A stretch of 64,000 bases of DNA from Methanosarcinaceae archaeon (GTDB lineage Archaea > Halobacteriota > Methanosarcinia > Methanosarcinales > Methanosarcinaceae). The notes beneath the pieces were generated by a model. The model saw only the letters and a list, made by a program, of their open reading frames with translations, was not told the DNA's origin and made no database searches. Shown here piece by piece: positions 42,914 to 52,316 of the stretch. The position numbers and the translations under genes are program-made. The stretch lies in assembly GCA_030611265.1 (NCBI GenBank), contig JAUWQD010000001.1, forward strand, positions 105,154 to 169,153. Direction: 5' to 3'. The stretch's first letter is position 1; each line of letters opens with the position of its first letter.

Positions 42914-43789
42914 TCATCTACGAACCCTATTCCTGATAAATATAATAACACCACCGCTCACAGTCACGAATATCAGTATCGGAAGCACATACCCGATCAA
43001 CACGATCAACGCATTGACAGTAGAGATAAAACCATTCACCGAATCAGACAATGCATCCCGCAGACCCCATGAATGTGTAATAGGCCTTGGCTCGCTCACA
43101 CGCACATTGATCGTTGAAAGATCAACCCTGTCGTTCAGATAATTCAACCTGCCTGTCAGGCTCTCGATCTCACCGCGAATGCGTCCCAGTTCCCGCTCAA
43201 CATCCAGCACTTCATCCACAGTCGTCGTCATGTTCAATATCTCCAAAAGGCGCAACTCCTGCCTCTCAAGATTTCCGAGCCTTGCACTGAGGTCAACATA
43301 CTCCTCAGTAACGTCCCTGCCACTGATGCTCTTTGATGTAACCGCACCAAGAGCCTCGATCTCATCCATAACCGAAGTAAAACCCGATTGCGGGATCCTT
43401 ATCGTGACATAACCCGCTTTTCCGGTACTCTCACCATAATAATTGTCATACACCGATGAACTCGAAACAAAACCTCCGGCAACTTGTGTAATACTGATGA
43501 TCTCATCCACCGCAGCTGAAGCATCATTGACCTCGATTGCCAGATCGGCAGTTGTTATCACTTTTCTGAGTTCAGATTCCTCAACCATCTCATCGGAAGA
43601 ATCGCTCACAATTCCACCAGTATCTTCAAGAGAATATGCCTGGCTCTTTAAAGCAGCACCATCATCAACGTCGTCATACTGGGCATACTGTGTCCGCACA
43701 CCTGTTTCCTGACTTACACATCCGGATGCCAGTATTCCAAAAATAATTAAGGTTAAAATTAAAACAAAAACACCATACGTTCGCCTCAT
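42914..43789 (-). CDS. DUF4349 lipoprotein
   Basis: A 291-residue protein with a signal ending in the lipobox ASGC, a low-complexity outer segment, the DUF4349 domain (TTADLAIEVNDASAAVDEI, then a coiled coil with LERQELRLLEILN and VERELGRIRGEIE) and a C-terminal transmembrane helix ending RNRVRR. It is thus anchored at both ends. ATG 43789 is preferred, since GGAG lies 9 nt upstream; in-frame ATGs at 43822 and 43804 are less well placed. Function of the family is unknown. Confidence 0.85.
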   Translation of the reverse strand: MRRTYGVFVLILTLIIFGILASGCVSQETGVRTQYAQYDDVDDGAALKSQAYSLEDTGGIVSDSSDEMVEESELRKVITTADLAIEVNDASAAVDEIISITQVAGGFVSSSSVYDNYYGESTGKAGYVTIRIPQSGFTSVMDEIEALGAVTSKSISGRDVTEEYVDLSARLGNLERQELRLLEILNMTTTVDEVLDVERELGRIRGEIESLTGRLNYLNDRVDLSTINVRVSEPRPITHSWGLRDALSDSVNGFISTVNALIVLIGYVLPILIFVTVSGGVIIFIRNRVRR

Positions 43790-43819
43790 ATCAACACGCT
43801 CCATCGCTTGATCAAATGA

Positions 43820-43893
43820 CATTCAATTGAATGACATTCAATAATACTCAACAAACATATAAAAGATATCTCTAAACTTCGAATCTATTCGAA
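43820..43893. promoter_or_regulatory. Two palindromes upstream of the DUF4349 gene
   Basis: CATTCAATTGAATG (43820-43833) is a perfect 14-bp palindrome and is followed by a repeated GACATTCAAT; TTCGAATCTATTCGAA (43878-43893) is a perfect 7-bp inverted repeat with a 2-nt gap, next to the nrdG stop. A TATA-like TTTTATATG lies between them for the minus strand. They may be operator sites of the DUF4349 promoter or, for the second, a processing site of the nrd transcript. Confidence 0.45.
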
Positions 43894-43894
43894 C

Positions 43895-44674
43895 CTAAAA
43901 CTTAACCTTCTCATTGCCGTAATCCTTCACACGGATCCAGATATTATCCCAAAACTCATGCGCATGCCCTGCAAGTTCCAGAATCTCATCCCTATCAAAA
44001 GGCACCACATTACGCATACTCTCACGCATTGAATTTTCAGGAAGACCTTGCTGGATAACATACGGAACATCCTCATTAGTAACATGCCCTGCAACCCATC
44101 TCGCAATCATGGAAATGTCATCAGCACTGCCGATAAGTCCCCGTATCACAGTAGTCCTGATCTCAAGTTCAACATCACTCGCAGCAACAATATCAACCGT
44201 TCTCGTCACCCGATCCACGATCTCTTCCGGTGTACCAACCACACCCTCAAACTCTCCATATCCCACAACCCTGCCATACAACTCCACGTCATCCGGTGGT
44301 GCTTTTACATCAATGAAAATCTTATCAACCAACCCTTTCGCGATCAGTTCAGCCGTATGCTCTGGATAAAAACCATTGGTATGAACACCCACAAGCAGAC
44401 CATTCTTTTTAGCAAATGCCGCAAGATGTTTCAGTGCACCTATCTGCATGAAAGGCTCGCCTCCCGAAAACAGGACACTGCTTATGAAAGGTTTTGATTT
44501 AATGATATCCTTCTCGATCTCTGCTGCATCAATAATATCAGGCTCTGACAAATACTCATAATTGTGACAATACGGACACCTATATGGACAAGCCCTGAAA
44601 AAAATAGAGATTGACACCCTGGTGTGCCAATCAACAGTCGAGATCGGGATTGTCGCCCCATAATTTACTTTCAT
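43895..44674 (-). CDS. nrdG: Anaerobic ribonucleotide reductase activating protein (radical SAM)
   Basis: A 259-residue radical SAM protein. ACPYRCPYCHNY gives the CxxxCxxC cluster site and VLFSGGEPFMQ the SAM-binding GGEP. It is longer than bacterial NrdG and belongs to the archaeal type with a TIM-barrel-like body. Its place 34 nt after nrdD indicates that it installs the glycyl radical on that enzyme. Confidence 0.9.
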   Translation of the reverse strand: MKVNYGATIPISTVDWHTRVSISIFFRACPYRCPYCHNYEYLSEPDIIDAAEIEKDIIKSKPFISSVLFSGGEPFMQIGALKHLAAFAKKNGLLVGVHTNGFYPEHTAELIAKGLVDKIFIDVKAPPDDVELYGRVVGYGEFEGVVGTPEEIVDRVTRTVDIVAASDVELEIRTTVIRGLIGSADDISMIARWVAGHVTNEDVPYVIQQGLPENSMRESMRNVVPFDRDEILELAGHAHEFWDNIWIRVKDYGNEKVKF

Positions 44675-44707
44675 TCAATCCCTTATGTAAAACTTTTAAT
44701 TTCAATT

Positions 44708-47011
44708 TTAAGTCATGTCAGCCGCACTATATCGCATGCGGTCTTTCAGTTCCTGCTTCTTTGCCGCATTCCAGCCATCCACAGCCTGAATATAACCGGT
44801 CACCCTTGAAAGATGCTCTATATTATCGGAACCGCAGTTTGAACATACCTCTTTTAATCCGGATTCGACATGGAAATCATTCATACACACAGTCATGTCT
44901 TTTGTGAACGCAAAGTATCCGACCTGTGTATTCCTTGCAATATTCATCGCAAATTCCTTCAGACCCTTTGAATCGGGATGCCCTTCACCCATCCAGATAT
45001 GAAGGATGTTTCCGCCATCCACGATCGGGAAGAACACATGCTCAGTATTGATCCTGTCAATGATCGAAACATTCGCACCAGGTGGAACATGAGTCCCATT
45101 GGTATAATAAACCGGCAAGTCACGAGTTTCCTTTACCTGCCTTTTTGCACCCTCAATATCGCCTTTGATAACCGCTTCAGCATACTCAGCAAACTCATCA
45201 TGCAAAAGATCGGATACTGCAAACCTCTGGCATGTAGTTTCGGCAGGCGTCCTTGCAAGCGCGATCTCAATATTATGCTTCCGACCCAATTCCCTTGCAT
45301 ACATCTCCATCTCGGTCATTGCACGGATCGCGAGTTTGAAAGAATCCCTGGATTCATGCATTTGCGCACCTGTGTGGTGCTGTATAAGTTCATTAAGACC
45401 AATGATGCCAATCGTGTAAACAAGAGCATCCAGATCCACAGCAATATCACCGCGATTACCTGTGATCGGATCCTTTGGCTGTTGGGTCGCAAACGGCATC
45501 CTGCCGCTTTTTATGATATTGTCCATCCAGTAACGCTTAGTCTTGAACACGTCAATTGTCTGGTCCATCATGTGTTTAAGTTCTGCGAACAGGAGGGCAT
45601 CGTCTCCTTTTGCACGATATGCAGCCCTCGGGCAATTAATTGAAACAACCTGCCATGAACCCATGGAGAAGTGCATCCCATCCTTGAAATAAAGCTTATC
45701 ATCAAAATGTGAATCATCTTCAGCATTGGCAGAGAACTGGTAAGCACAGCACTGGTAACAGGAGATACCCTCACCTGCGCCCCTGTATGCTGGCAACTGA
45801 TTATCAAAGTACGGCGTTCCGTACTTTGCAGCAAGATCAAATGACAGGGTATAGAGTTCGTCATAAGTCGGAAGTTCAGGGTTTGCACGGTTGAAATTCT
45901 CATCTTCCTGCATAAAATCAGGTTCAATGGATATCTCAGGTTTCGGGAAATTGAATGGTTTGCCCCAGTAATCGCCCTGCATCATAACATTCATCAAACC
46001 CTTGAACCCGAGTCTCACCTCGCGCTCAAACTCGCTATAGGTGCGAAGTTCAGCCTGTTCCCCATTCCATACACGCCCCTTGTAAACAACAGGTTTGTCC
46101 TTCCAGAGTTTTGGAACCCCGGGTGACAATTGTACAGAAGAGAAAACAAGCTGACCACCTCTAGCAACCATCATCTGAGTCATCTCGTAGACGAACATCT
46201 GCATGAGCTGCTCGATCTCGATATACTCCATCCCCTCAAAGTATGGGGCCATAAACGTAAGGAAATTATAGAACCCCTGCCCGCCCGCAAAGTTTGTCTG
46301 CGCGCTTCCAAGTGCCTTGACCGCATGCAGTACAGCAACCTCTGCCTTCATTGCCGGACCTGCTACACTTGCTTTTGTTCCCGAACCATCGGGCATGAGT
46401 CCGTAGTATAAGAAATACCTAAGATCCCAGTCCTGACAGAACGCGCGGGTCCCTAGATATTCAAGGTCGTGAATATGAATATCACCATTTAGGTGAAGGT
46501 CGGCAAGTTTTGGAGGTAAGAGAAGCAAGTACTGTTCTTTGGAAATCTTATCCGCTTTCTTCTTGTGGGATGTTTCTGCATTTTCCTGCAGGTTGGCATT
46601 ATCCTTTGCCTCAAATCCAGTACCGATATCTATCCTGTATGCATCATACACAGGAGTACCAACACGCGTCGAGATATTACGCCACTCGACATGCCCACGC
46701 TCAAGAAGTACAATATTAACGATCTCACGAACCAATGGGCCTGACAGGAATTTTAAGTCCATGCCACGAATTCGTTTTTCAGTTTCTTTTGCAATGTCTT
46801 TGGCTTGTTCTCTTGTAATTGCCGGCTTGCCATAGAATTGCTCGCTAAGTACGGTTTCCTTTACAAGTTGTTCCACAACTACATTCTTGTCCCAGTCGAC
46901 CATGTGCCCATCTGTTGTGCGCACCTTGGGCATGGTCGAGATCGATTGCCCGTCAAGTGTTTTTTGCACAGCATGGTGCTCTGTGAATGGATCATTATCC
47001 CCTTTGCTCAT
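44708..47011 (-). CDS. nrdD: Anaerobic ribonucleoside-triphosphate reductase
   Basis: A 767-residue class III reductase. An N-terminal ATP-cone (residues about 28-115, KVRTTDGHMVDWD and REQAKDIAKETEKRI) regulates activity and specificity. The barrel has GQGFYNFLTFMAPYF and GEGISCYQCCAYQF with the active cysteines. The glycyl-radical loop RVTGYIQAVDGWN is at the end. The zinc-type cysteine pair is CSNCGS; a second CxxC of many homologues is not seen, only a single Cys in VCMNDF. It makes deoxynucleotides without oxygen. Confidence 0.95.
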   Translation of the reverse strand: MSKGDNDPFTEHHAVQKTLDGQSISTMPKVRTTDGHMVDWDKNVVVEQLVKETVLSEQFYGKPAITREQAKDIAKETEKRIRGMDLKFLSGPLVREIVNIVLLERGHVEWRNISTRVGTPVYDAYRIDIGTGFEAKDNANLQENAETSHKKKADKISKEQYLLLLPPKLADLHLNGDIHIHDLEYLGTRAFCQDWDLRYFLYYGLMPDGSGTKASVAGPAMKAEVAVLHAVKALGSAQTNFAGGQGFYNFLTFMAPYFEGMEYIEIEQLMQMFVYEMTQMMVARGGQLVFSSVQLSPGVPKLWKDKPVVYKGRVWNGEQAELRTYSEFEREVRLGFKGLMNVMMQGDYWGKPFNFPKPEISIEPDFMQEDENFNRANPELPTYDELYTLSFDLAAKYGTPYFDNQLPAYRGAGEGISCYQCCAYQFSANAEDDSHFDDKLYFKDGMHFSMGSWQVVSINCPRAAYRAKGDDALLFAELKHMMDQTIDVFKTKRYWMDNIIKSGRMPFATQQPKDPITGNRGDIAVDLDALVYTIGIIGLNELIQHHTGAQMHESRDSFKLAIRAMTEMEMYARELGRKHNIEIALARTPAETTCQRFAVSDLLHDEFAEYAEAVIKGDIEGAKRQVKETRDLPVYYTNGTHVPPGANVSIIDRINTEHVFFPIVDGGNILHIWMGEGHPDSKGLKEFAMNIARNTQVGYFAFTKDMTVCMNDFHVESGLKEVCSNCGSDNIEHLSRVTGYIQAVDGWNAAKKQELKDRMRYSAADMT

Positions 47012-47056
47012 ATTACCCGTCTCCTTTTTAATAATTTTAAAATTGTAATTGAATAA

Positions 47057-47308
47057 CTATAATATATCACTCAGTGCGTCAAGATTCACTTCATCTCCAT
47101 TGAAAAGAGCATCATACTCCAAAAAGTCATCATCGATCTGCAAAACCGGTGCTGTCACCGTAAATACACCATTTACCCGCAACTCTGTCAATGACTCTGC
47201 GGTGGACATATCTGCCACATCAAAGGACACATTATTTGATTTCAATACTTTTTTCAGTTGCTCGCATTTCGGGCAAGTTTGAGTTGTATATACTATGATT
47301 CCAGACAT
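47057..47308 (-). CDS. Glutaredoxin/NrdH-like thioredoxin-fold protein
   Basis: An 83-residue glutaredoxin-like protein with the active site TCPKC (residues 11-15) and a TAPVLQIDDDFLEYD segment giving the cis-Pro. Located 46 nt upstream of nrdD in the same direction, it is probably the reductant of the ribonucleotide reductase. ATG 47308 is preferred over ATG 47317. Upstream 47309-47636 holds no gene: it contains the promoters of this unit and of radB. Confidence 0.88.
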   Translation of the reverse strand: MSGIIVYTTQTCPKCEQLKKVLKSNNVSFDVADMSTAESLTELRVNGVFTVTAPVLQIDDDFLEYDALFNGDEVNLDALSDIL

Positions 47309-47610
47309 GATTTGCACCTTTTAAGTTAAATAATTGTTTTTAGAATAATGAACCACAAGAGGAGGGACGACTGGACATGGTCTGATAAAAACATGCCCAG
47401 ACGCCATTAATTATAACTTGGATATAATCCTGTGATTGCAAATTATACAACGTAATTTGAAGTTAATAAGGCTTTTCAATTCCACCATTGAATAACATTT
47501 TTTTTTATGTATAACCACACTTGGTAACAAATATCGTGGACATTTTCCGCATTGTTATCAGATATGATAATAAAACATAATTGCCAAAAGATGTATATCC
47601 TAACCTCCAT

Positions 47611-47637
47611 TATAAAAGATAACTCCAAAACAAGAGG
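47611..47637 (+). promoter_or_regulatory. TATA box giving a leaderless radB message
   Basis: TATAAAAGAT begins at 47611, and the GTG start of radB is at 47637, about 23-25 nt from the box, where archaeal transcription begins. No ribosome site precedes the GTG, so the message is probably leaderless. Confidence 0.6.
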
Positions 47638-48320
47638 TGTACAAGATAAACGCACAACTACCATCCGGATGCCAGCCGCTTGACGAACTCCTTGGAGGCG
47701 GATTTGAAACAGGAGTTGTAACCCAGATATTTGGGGAAGCGGGCAGCGGAAAAACCAACATCTGCATCCAACTTGCCGTTGAATGTGTGAAACGCGGCAA
47801 GAAAGTTATTTTCATAGACACTGAAAGCGTTTCACCTGACAGGTTCAGACAAATCGCGGGTGAGAATGCAAAAGAGATCGCGCAGCAGATCATTATTTTT
47901 GAACCCCACAATTTTGAAGAACAATATGCTGCCGTAAAAGAGATCGAAAAACTTGCCGGTGAGAATATCGGACTAGTCATAGTAGACTCTGCAACCTCAT
48001 ACTACAGGTTCGAACTGGATGATGAAGATTCAAGCATCAGAACCCGCCGCGAACTTTCCAACCAGATCGGCTTGCTGCATAGTCTTGCACGCAAACACGG
48101 AATGGTAGTAGTAATTACCAATCAGGTGTACACTGATATCGGCTCAGGCACATTCAAACCAATAGGTGGAAGCGGTCTTGAACATATCTCAAAGACTATA
48201 GTTCAACTCGAACGCACAGAAAATGGTGCCGGCATCAGATATGCTAAACTGTGGAAACACCGCTCGCGCCCTGAAGGCGAAACATGTAAATTCACTATCA
48301 CTGCCAATGGTGTCCGTTAA
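47637..48320 (+). CDS. radB: DNA repair and recombination protein RadB
   Basis: A 227-residue RadA paralogue without the N-terminal HhH domain. Walker A is GEAGSGKTN (residues 33-41), Walker B LVIVDSAT, and ITNQVYTD is the L2-flanking strand. RadB assists RadA in euryarchaeal recombination. GTG 47637 starts the frame 23-25 nt after a TATA box. Confidence 0.93.
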   Translation: MYKINAQLPSGCQPLDELLGGGFETGVVTQIFGEAGSGKTNICIQLAVECVKRGKKVIFIDTESVSPDRFRQIAGENAKEIAQQIIIFEPHNFEEQYAAVKEIEKLAGENIGLVIVDSATSYYRFELDDEDSSIRTRRELSNQIGLLHSLARKHGMVVVITNQVYTDIGSGTFKPIGGSGLEHISKTIVQLERTENGAGIRYAKLWKHRSRPEGETCKFTITANGVR

Positions 48321-48343
48321 AAAATTGAACCATCCCAACCAAA

Positions 48344-49096
48344 TCACATTCTTGCGACAGTAATAAAACCGGTATGCCCCACGCGCGCAGTTGAAGGGCG
48401 CGTGCCCCGATCAGAAAATGATATCTCGCGCTCAATATTTTCAATGGTAACAACATCCACAAAACCAACATCATCCATCCTGCCACGAATCTCTTTTGTC
48501 TGCTCAATAAATGGAGAGTAAGTTACAACGAATCCACCCGGGTGCAGCACTTTCCTGACATTTAAAACAACATCTTTCGAATCAATTGTATCAAGTGTCA
48601 CGACATCGAATTTCTCATCAAGGGTCGCAATCTCATCCACGATATTACCGCAGCGCACATCCACATTATCAAGACCTGCGCGCTCCATATTTTTGCGCGC
48701 AACATCTACAAACTCATCCCGAACCTCATAACTCACAACACGTTTTGCGATCGATCCAAGATACATGGCAAGTATTCCCGAACCCGTGCCGGCATCCAAA
48801 ACCGAATCCTCTTTATTCAAACCCGTGTACGCAATAATTGAACCAATATCCTTTGGGATCATTGGTGCACCCGTGCGTTTGGCATATTTGAAATGATCAG
48901 GCATGCGCGGTTTCTGAATAACAAACTCCTGTCCCATGTGAGAGGTTATCGTATCCCCGACCTCTTTTTGCAGCAACTCTTCCAGATCAATGATACCAAA
49001 ATCAGTATGGAACTTTTCTTCCGATACAACGGTAATGAACTCGCGTAACTTCCCTTTGTGTTCCGCCCTTAACAGAATTGATTCACCCAATTTCAT
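48344..49096 (-). CDS. trmI: tRNA (adenine-N1)-methyltransferase TrmI
   Basis: A 250-residue class I methyltransferase. The N-terminal small domain (residues 1-70) is that of TrmI, followed by YAKRTGAPMIPKDIG and the SAM motif VLDAGTGSG (about 95-103). ARVGHTGFITVARM ends the protein. Archaeal TrmI methylates A57 and A58 of the T-loop. It overlaps the HD gene upstream by 4 nt. Confidence 0.93.
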   Translation of the reverse strand: MKLGESILLRAEHKGKLREFITVVSEEKFHTDFGIIDLEELLQKEVGDTITSHMGQEFVIQKPRMPDHFKYAKRTGAPMIPKDIGSIIAYTGLNKEDSVLDAGTGSGILAMYLGSIAKRVVSYEVRDEFVDVARKNMERAGLDNVDVRCGNIVDEIATLDEKFDVVTLDTIDSKDVVLNVRKVLHPGGFVVTYSPFIEQTKEIRGRMDDVGFVDVVTIENIEREISFSDRGTRPSTARVGHTGFITVARM

Positions 49097-50934
49097 TTTT
49101 TACCAAACCGAACTCTTTTTTTTCTGCTATATCTATCAGCTTGCATTGTTACAATATCCCGTGGTATCGAATGCTTATTAATTTCCAAATATTCCATGAT
49201 CGCCGAAAACTCACGTCCATACGAATCCTTAAGCGAACTCGCATATTCCACACCATCGCTTGTGAGCACATATTCATACCGCTGTTTAAAACGTTCATTG
49301 CTCTCGTAATACCGCAGATCCTCATCAACAATACCCATTGCAACCAATATCTGCAGATCCTCAAACAATCTTTCGCTGTAAGGAAATCCATATCTTTTGT
49401 GATAATCGTAATCAAACAAATTCTTTAATGCCTCGTCCTTGCTAAATAATTCCACAGTATTGTATAACCATGTAATGTTACGGATTCTTGGAATCGAAAT
49501 ATAAGTGCCTTCTTTTTCCTCAAAAATATCATGAACACCATAGATAAGAAGTAACAATCCCTCTATCGGAAGATACTGTTCACCACGAATAAACCGGATA
49601 AGTTTTGGAGAAATATCACCAACAAGCATACGCATTTTGGATTCCATTTCAACCGCGTCCACCACGGCATCCGGATGTGCGAATGCTGTCAATGACATCT
49701 GGCGTGATATTGCACGCACTAATCCATTTGCAAGCGCGGACTCATCATAAAAAAACCCTTCACCACCCTTTATTGCAATTCGTGTATTCTTTGGAACTCC
49801 CGATGCTACGCTTAGGTCTATCAGAACATCATCCAGCCCCTTTGTGAGTTCTCCCTCAAACATCTTTCTTGCAACCCCATGCCGCGCGATTGTCGAAAGA
49901 GCCATTTTTGTAACAGGAGGTAGTGTTTTTTGAGTGAAACGGACGCACGGATCATATATTTTCCCATCGCGGATACCACTCATGAACTTTTTTGCATTGG
50001 GACTGCCGTTTGCTTTTATGAAACCAAGCAGATCATTGTCATTGTACACTGTGAAGAACTTGATAATGGCAGCAGTCACTGCATCATTTCCACCTGTTTC
50101 CCCGATATTTGACAATGCATCTTCAAGAGCATATAGCAACATCACCCGTGCTGCCTGTGTCTTTGGGTGATGTATTATCGCTGTATAATGATGGGCGCGT
50201 GCGATAAGCATGGATTCGGCTGCGGTCAGTGCCATATCCTCCCCATAACTTGAACTTTCAGGTGCTCCGAGCACGATACGATTGTCCTTGATCATCAAAC
50301 TCTGGACGATCTGGTCAACATCGATAAGTCCGAGCGACACACCTGTATGATATGAATCACGCAAAAGGAAATCGATCCTGTCTGCATCTATGTCGCCTGA
50401 GATGATATGTCCAAGATATGGACGATCAAGTGAATGCGCGTCCCCTGTCGCCATCTTTGCGATCTCATCGAAAAAAACATGCACATCAATCCCAAACTCC
50501 GCTTCGACATGCCGGCATATATTCTTCTCATTCGGAAATTTGTTCTTAATGATGCTCTTTGTGAATGATTCGTGCTTGATGACCTTTTTGCCATCAATGA
50601 CTGGCTGAAATTTCGTATTCCGTTTGAGCACACCTTCAACAGCATGTGATAATGCAGAATGGCCAACATCATGCAACAATCCTGCGATCCTGACCTTTTG
50701 TACTTCATCCGGTTCAAGCCCCAGTGCATTTGCAATTATTGATGCAGTGTGCATTGTACCAATGCTATGCTCAAAACGTGTATGATTGGCACCCGGATAA
50801 ACCACGTCCGCAAGCCCGAGTTGCTGGATCTTGCGCAATCTCTGGACTTGGCGTGTGTTTACAAGCATCTGCTCCAGTTCACTTAGTATGACCGTTTTAT
50901 GAACCGGATCATGGATTATCATGGGTTTTGGCAT
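49093..50934 (-). CDS. HD-superfamily phosphohydrolase (dGTPase-like, COG1078 type)
   Basis: A 613-residue protein. The HD domain is at the start: RLRKIQQLGLADVVYPGANHTRFEHSIG contributes the first His and GLLHDVGH the HD pair, with GHIISGDIDADRIDFLLRDS the last Asp, as in SAMHD1/YwfO-like enzymes. Such enzymes dephosphorylate dNTPs. The long C-terminal part (residues 330-613) includes a helical region and a winged-helix-like end; its role is not clear. It is coupled with trmI. Confidence 0.88.
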   Translation of the reverse strand: MPKPMIIHDPVHKTVILSELEQMLVNTRQVQRLRKIQQLGLADVVYPGANHTRFEHSIGTMHTASIIANALGLEPDEVQKVRIAGLLHDVGHSALSHAVEGVLKRNTKFQPVIDGKKVIKHESFTKSIIKNKFPNEKNICRHVEAEFGIDVHVFFDEIAKMATGDAHSLDRPYLGHIISGDIDADRIDFLLRDSYHTGVSLGLIDVDQIVQSLMIKDNRIVLGAPESSSYGEDMALTAAESMLIARAHHYTAIIHHPKTQAARVMLLYALEDALSNIGETGGNDAVTAAIIKFFTVYNDNDLLGFIKANGSPNAKKFMSGIRDGKIYDPCVRFTQKTLPPVTKMALSTIARHGVARKMFEGELTKGLDDVLIDLSVASGVPKNTRIAIKGGEGFFYDESALANGLVRAISRQMSLTAFAHPDAVVDAVEMESKMRMLVGDISPKLIRFIRGEQYLPIEGLLLLIYGVHDIFEEKEGTYISIPRIRNITWLYNTVELFSKDEALKNLFDYDYHKRYGFPYSERLFEDLQILVAMGIVDEDLRYYESNERFKQRYEYVLTSDGVEYASSLKDSYGREFSAIMEYLEINKHSIPRDIVTMQADRYSRKKRVRFGKK

Positions 50935-50990
50935 TATTGGAATATAATGATTTAAGAATTATATATAAGGGTGGGAAATTGTTGGGGGTT

Positions 50991-51023
50991 GTTGTTAGTA
51001 AAGTAGACTACTTTGCTAACAAC
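50991..51023. promoter_or_regulatory. Near-perfect 16-bp palindrome in the HD/mtnA divergent region
   Basis: GTTGTTAGTAAAGTAG (50991-51006) and CTACTTTGCTAACAAC (51008-51023) are inverted repeats with a single-base centre and one T-G mismatch. It lies between the divergent HD gene (start 50934) and the mtnA-type gene (start 51129). The one-base loop favours a DNA operator over a terminator. Confidence 0.6.
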
Positions 51024-51128
51024 TTACATGCTTTGGAATGAGTGATGATGGAACACAAATATAACCACAATTGAATACATTTTTATGCAACATTCAACAT
51101 TCCCTATTAAAACCGGACAGTGACAACC

Positions 51129-52148
51129 ATGAGAACAATAGACTGGAACAATGAATCCAAGACCGTTATAATGGTCGACCAGACCCTTCTTCCAAATGAA
51201 TATAAGATCATCGAATGTAAAACACTCGCCACCCTGTGCGAAGCAATTCAAACCCTGCGCGTCCGTGGTGCACCCGCACTTGGTGCTGCCGGAGGGTTTG
51301 GAATGGCGCTTGCTGCCACGCTGAGCAGTGCAACAAACATGGAAGCCCTGATCAAGGATCTGGAAGTCGCTGCAACGACCATTAAAGCCACGCGCCCGAC
51401 TGCGGTGAATCTTGCATGGGGCGTGGACAGGGTGATGCACGCCGTTTCGGATGCTTATGATGTTGATGGGATCCGTGATGTCACGATCGCAGAAGCTATG
51501 AGAATCGCTGATGAGGATGTTGCCATCAACAAAAAACTGGGCAAACACGGTGCGAAACTACTTGACGATGGCGACACTGTGATGACGCACTGTAATGCAG
51601 GGAAAATGGCATGTGTGGACTGGGGAACTGCACTTGGTGTAATACGCTCGGCTGTTGCGGCCGGCAAGGAGATCAATGTGATATCATGTGAGACACGACC
51701 TCTAAATCAGGGCAGCAGAATTACGACATGGGAACTCATGCAGGATAATATTCCTGTCAAACTTATCACTGATTCGATGTCAGGACATGTGATGCGTAAG
51801 GGAATGGTGGATAAGGTTATTGTCGGGGCTGACAGGATAACTGAGGATGTGGTGTTCAACAAGATCGGAACATATACACATTCTGTGATCGCAAAGGAAC
51901 ACGAGATTCCGTTCTACGTGGCTGCGCCCGTATCCACTTTTGATTTTGAGGGCTGGGAAGACAGTGTTGAGATCGAATTGCGCGATCCGAATGAACTGCG
52001 GTTCTTTGGAAAAGAGCAAATTGCGCCACTGGATGTTGAGGTGTACAATCCTGCTTTTGATGCGACACCGATGGAGAATGTCAGTGCAATAATTACAGAG
52101 AGAGGGATTTTTGAGCCGCCTTTTTTGATAGAGGAAGTGAAAATGTGA
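51129..52148 (+). CDS. mtnA: S-methyl-5-thioribose-1-phosphate isomerase family protein
   Basis: A 339-residue member of the eIF2B-like isomerase family. RVRGAPALG holds the phosphate site, HCNAGKMAC the catalytic Cys, and VGADRI the catalytic Asp. It fits MtnA of methionine salvage; archaeal homologues can act as ribose-1,5-bisphosphate isomerase or in 5-deoxyribose or methylthioadenosine recycling. ATG 51129 is chosen over GTG 51120. Confidence 0.9.
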   Translation: MRTIDWNNESKTVIMVDQTLLPNEYKIIECKTLATLCEAIQTLRVRGAPALGAAGGFGMALAATLSSATNMEALIKDLEVAATTIKATRPTAVNLAWGVDRVMHAVSDAYDVDGIRDVTIAEAMRIADEDVAINKKLGKHGAKLLDDGDTVMTHCNAGKMACVDWGTALGVIRSAVAAGKEINVISCETRPLNQGSRITTWELMQDNIPVKLITDSMSGHVMRKGMVDKVIVGADRITEDVVFNKIGTYTHSVIAKEHEIPFYVAAPVSTFDFEGWEDSVEIELRDPNELRFFGKEQIAPLDVEVYNPAFDATPMENVSAIITERGIFEPPFLIEEVKM

Positions 52149-52274
52149 ACATTACGATCAATACAACAATAAATATGGGTGGTATGGCAGTACTTCCGAA
52201 TAGCCCTACTTCCGATTGATTATCAATTTTTCATTTTAACTTAAGCCAACAAATTAAAAAAGTTTGTACCATGT

Positions 52275-52315
52275 GAATCATTCCCCTCAGTATCAAATCC
52301 CGGAGGGGATGATTC
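52275..52315 (+). promoter_or_regulatory. Inverted repeat that can hide the transposase ribosome site
   Basis: GAATCATTCCCCTC (52275-52288) and GAGGGGATGATTC (52303-52315) are complementary except for one bulged base. The second arm contains GGAGGGG (52302-52308), the ribosome site of the ATG at 52317. In read-through transcripts the hairpin would block translation, a known device of insertion elements; it may also be the element's terminal repeat. Confidence 0.6.
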
Positions 52316-52316
52316 A

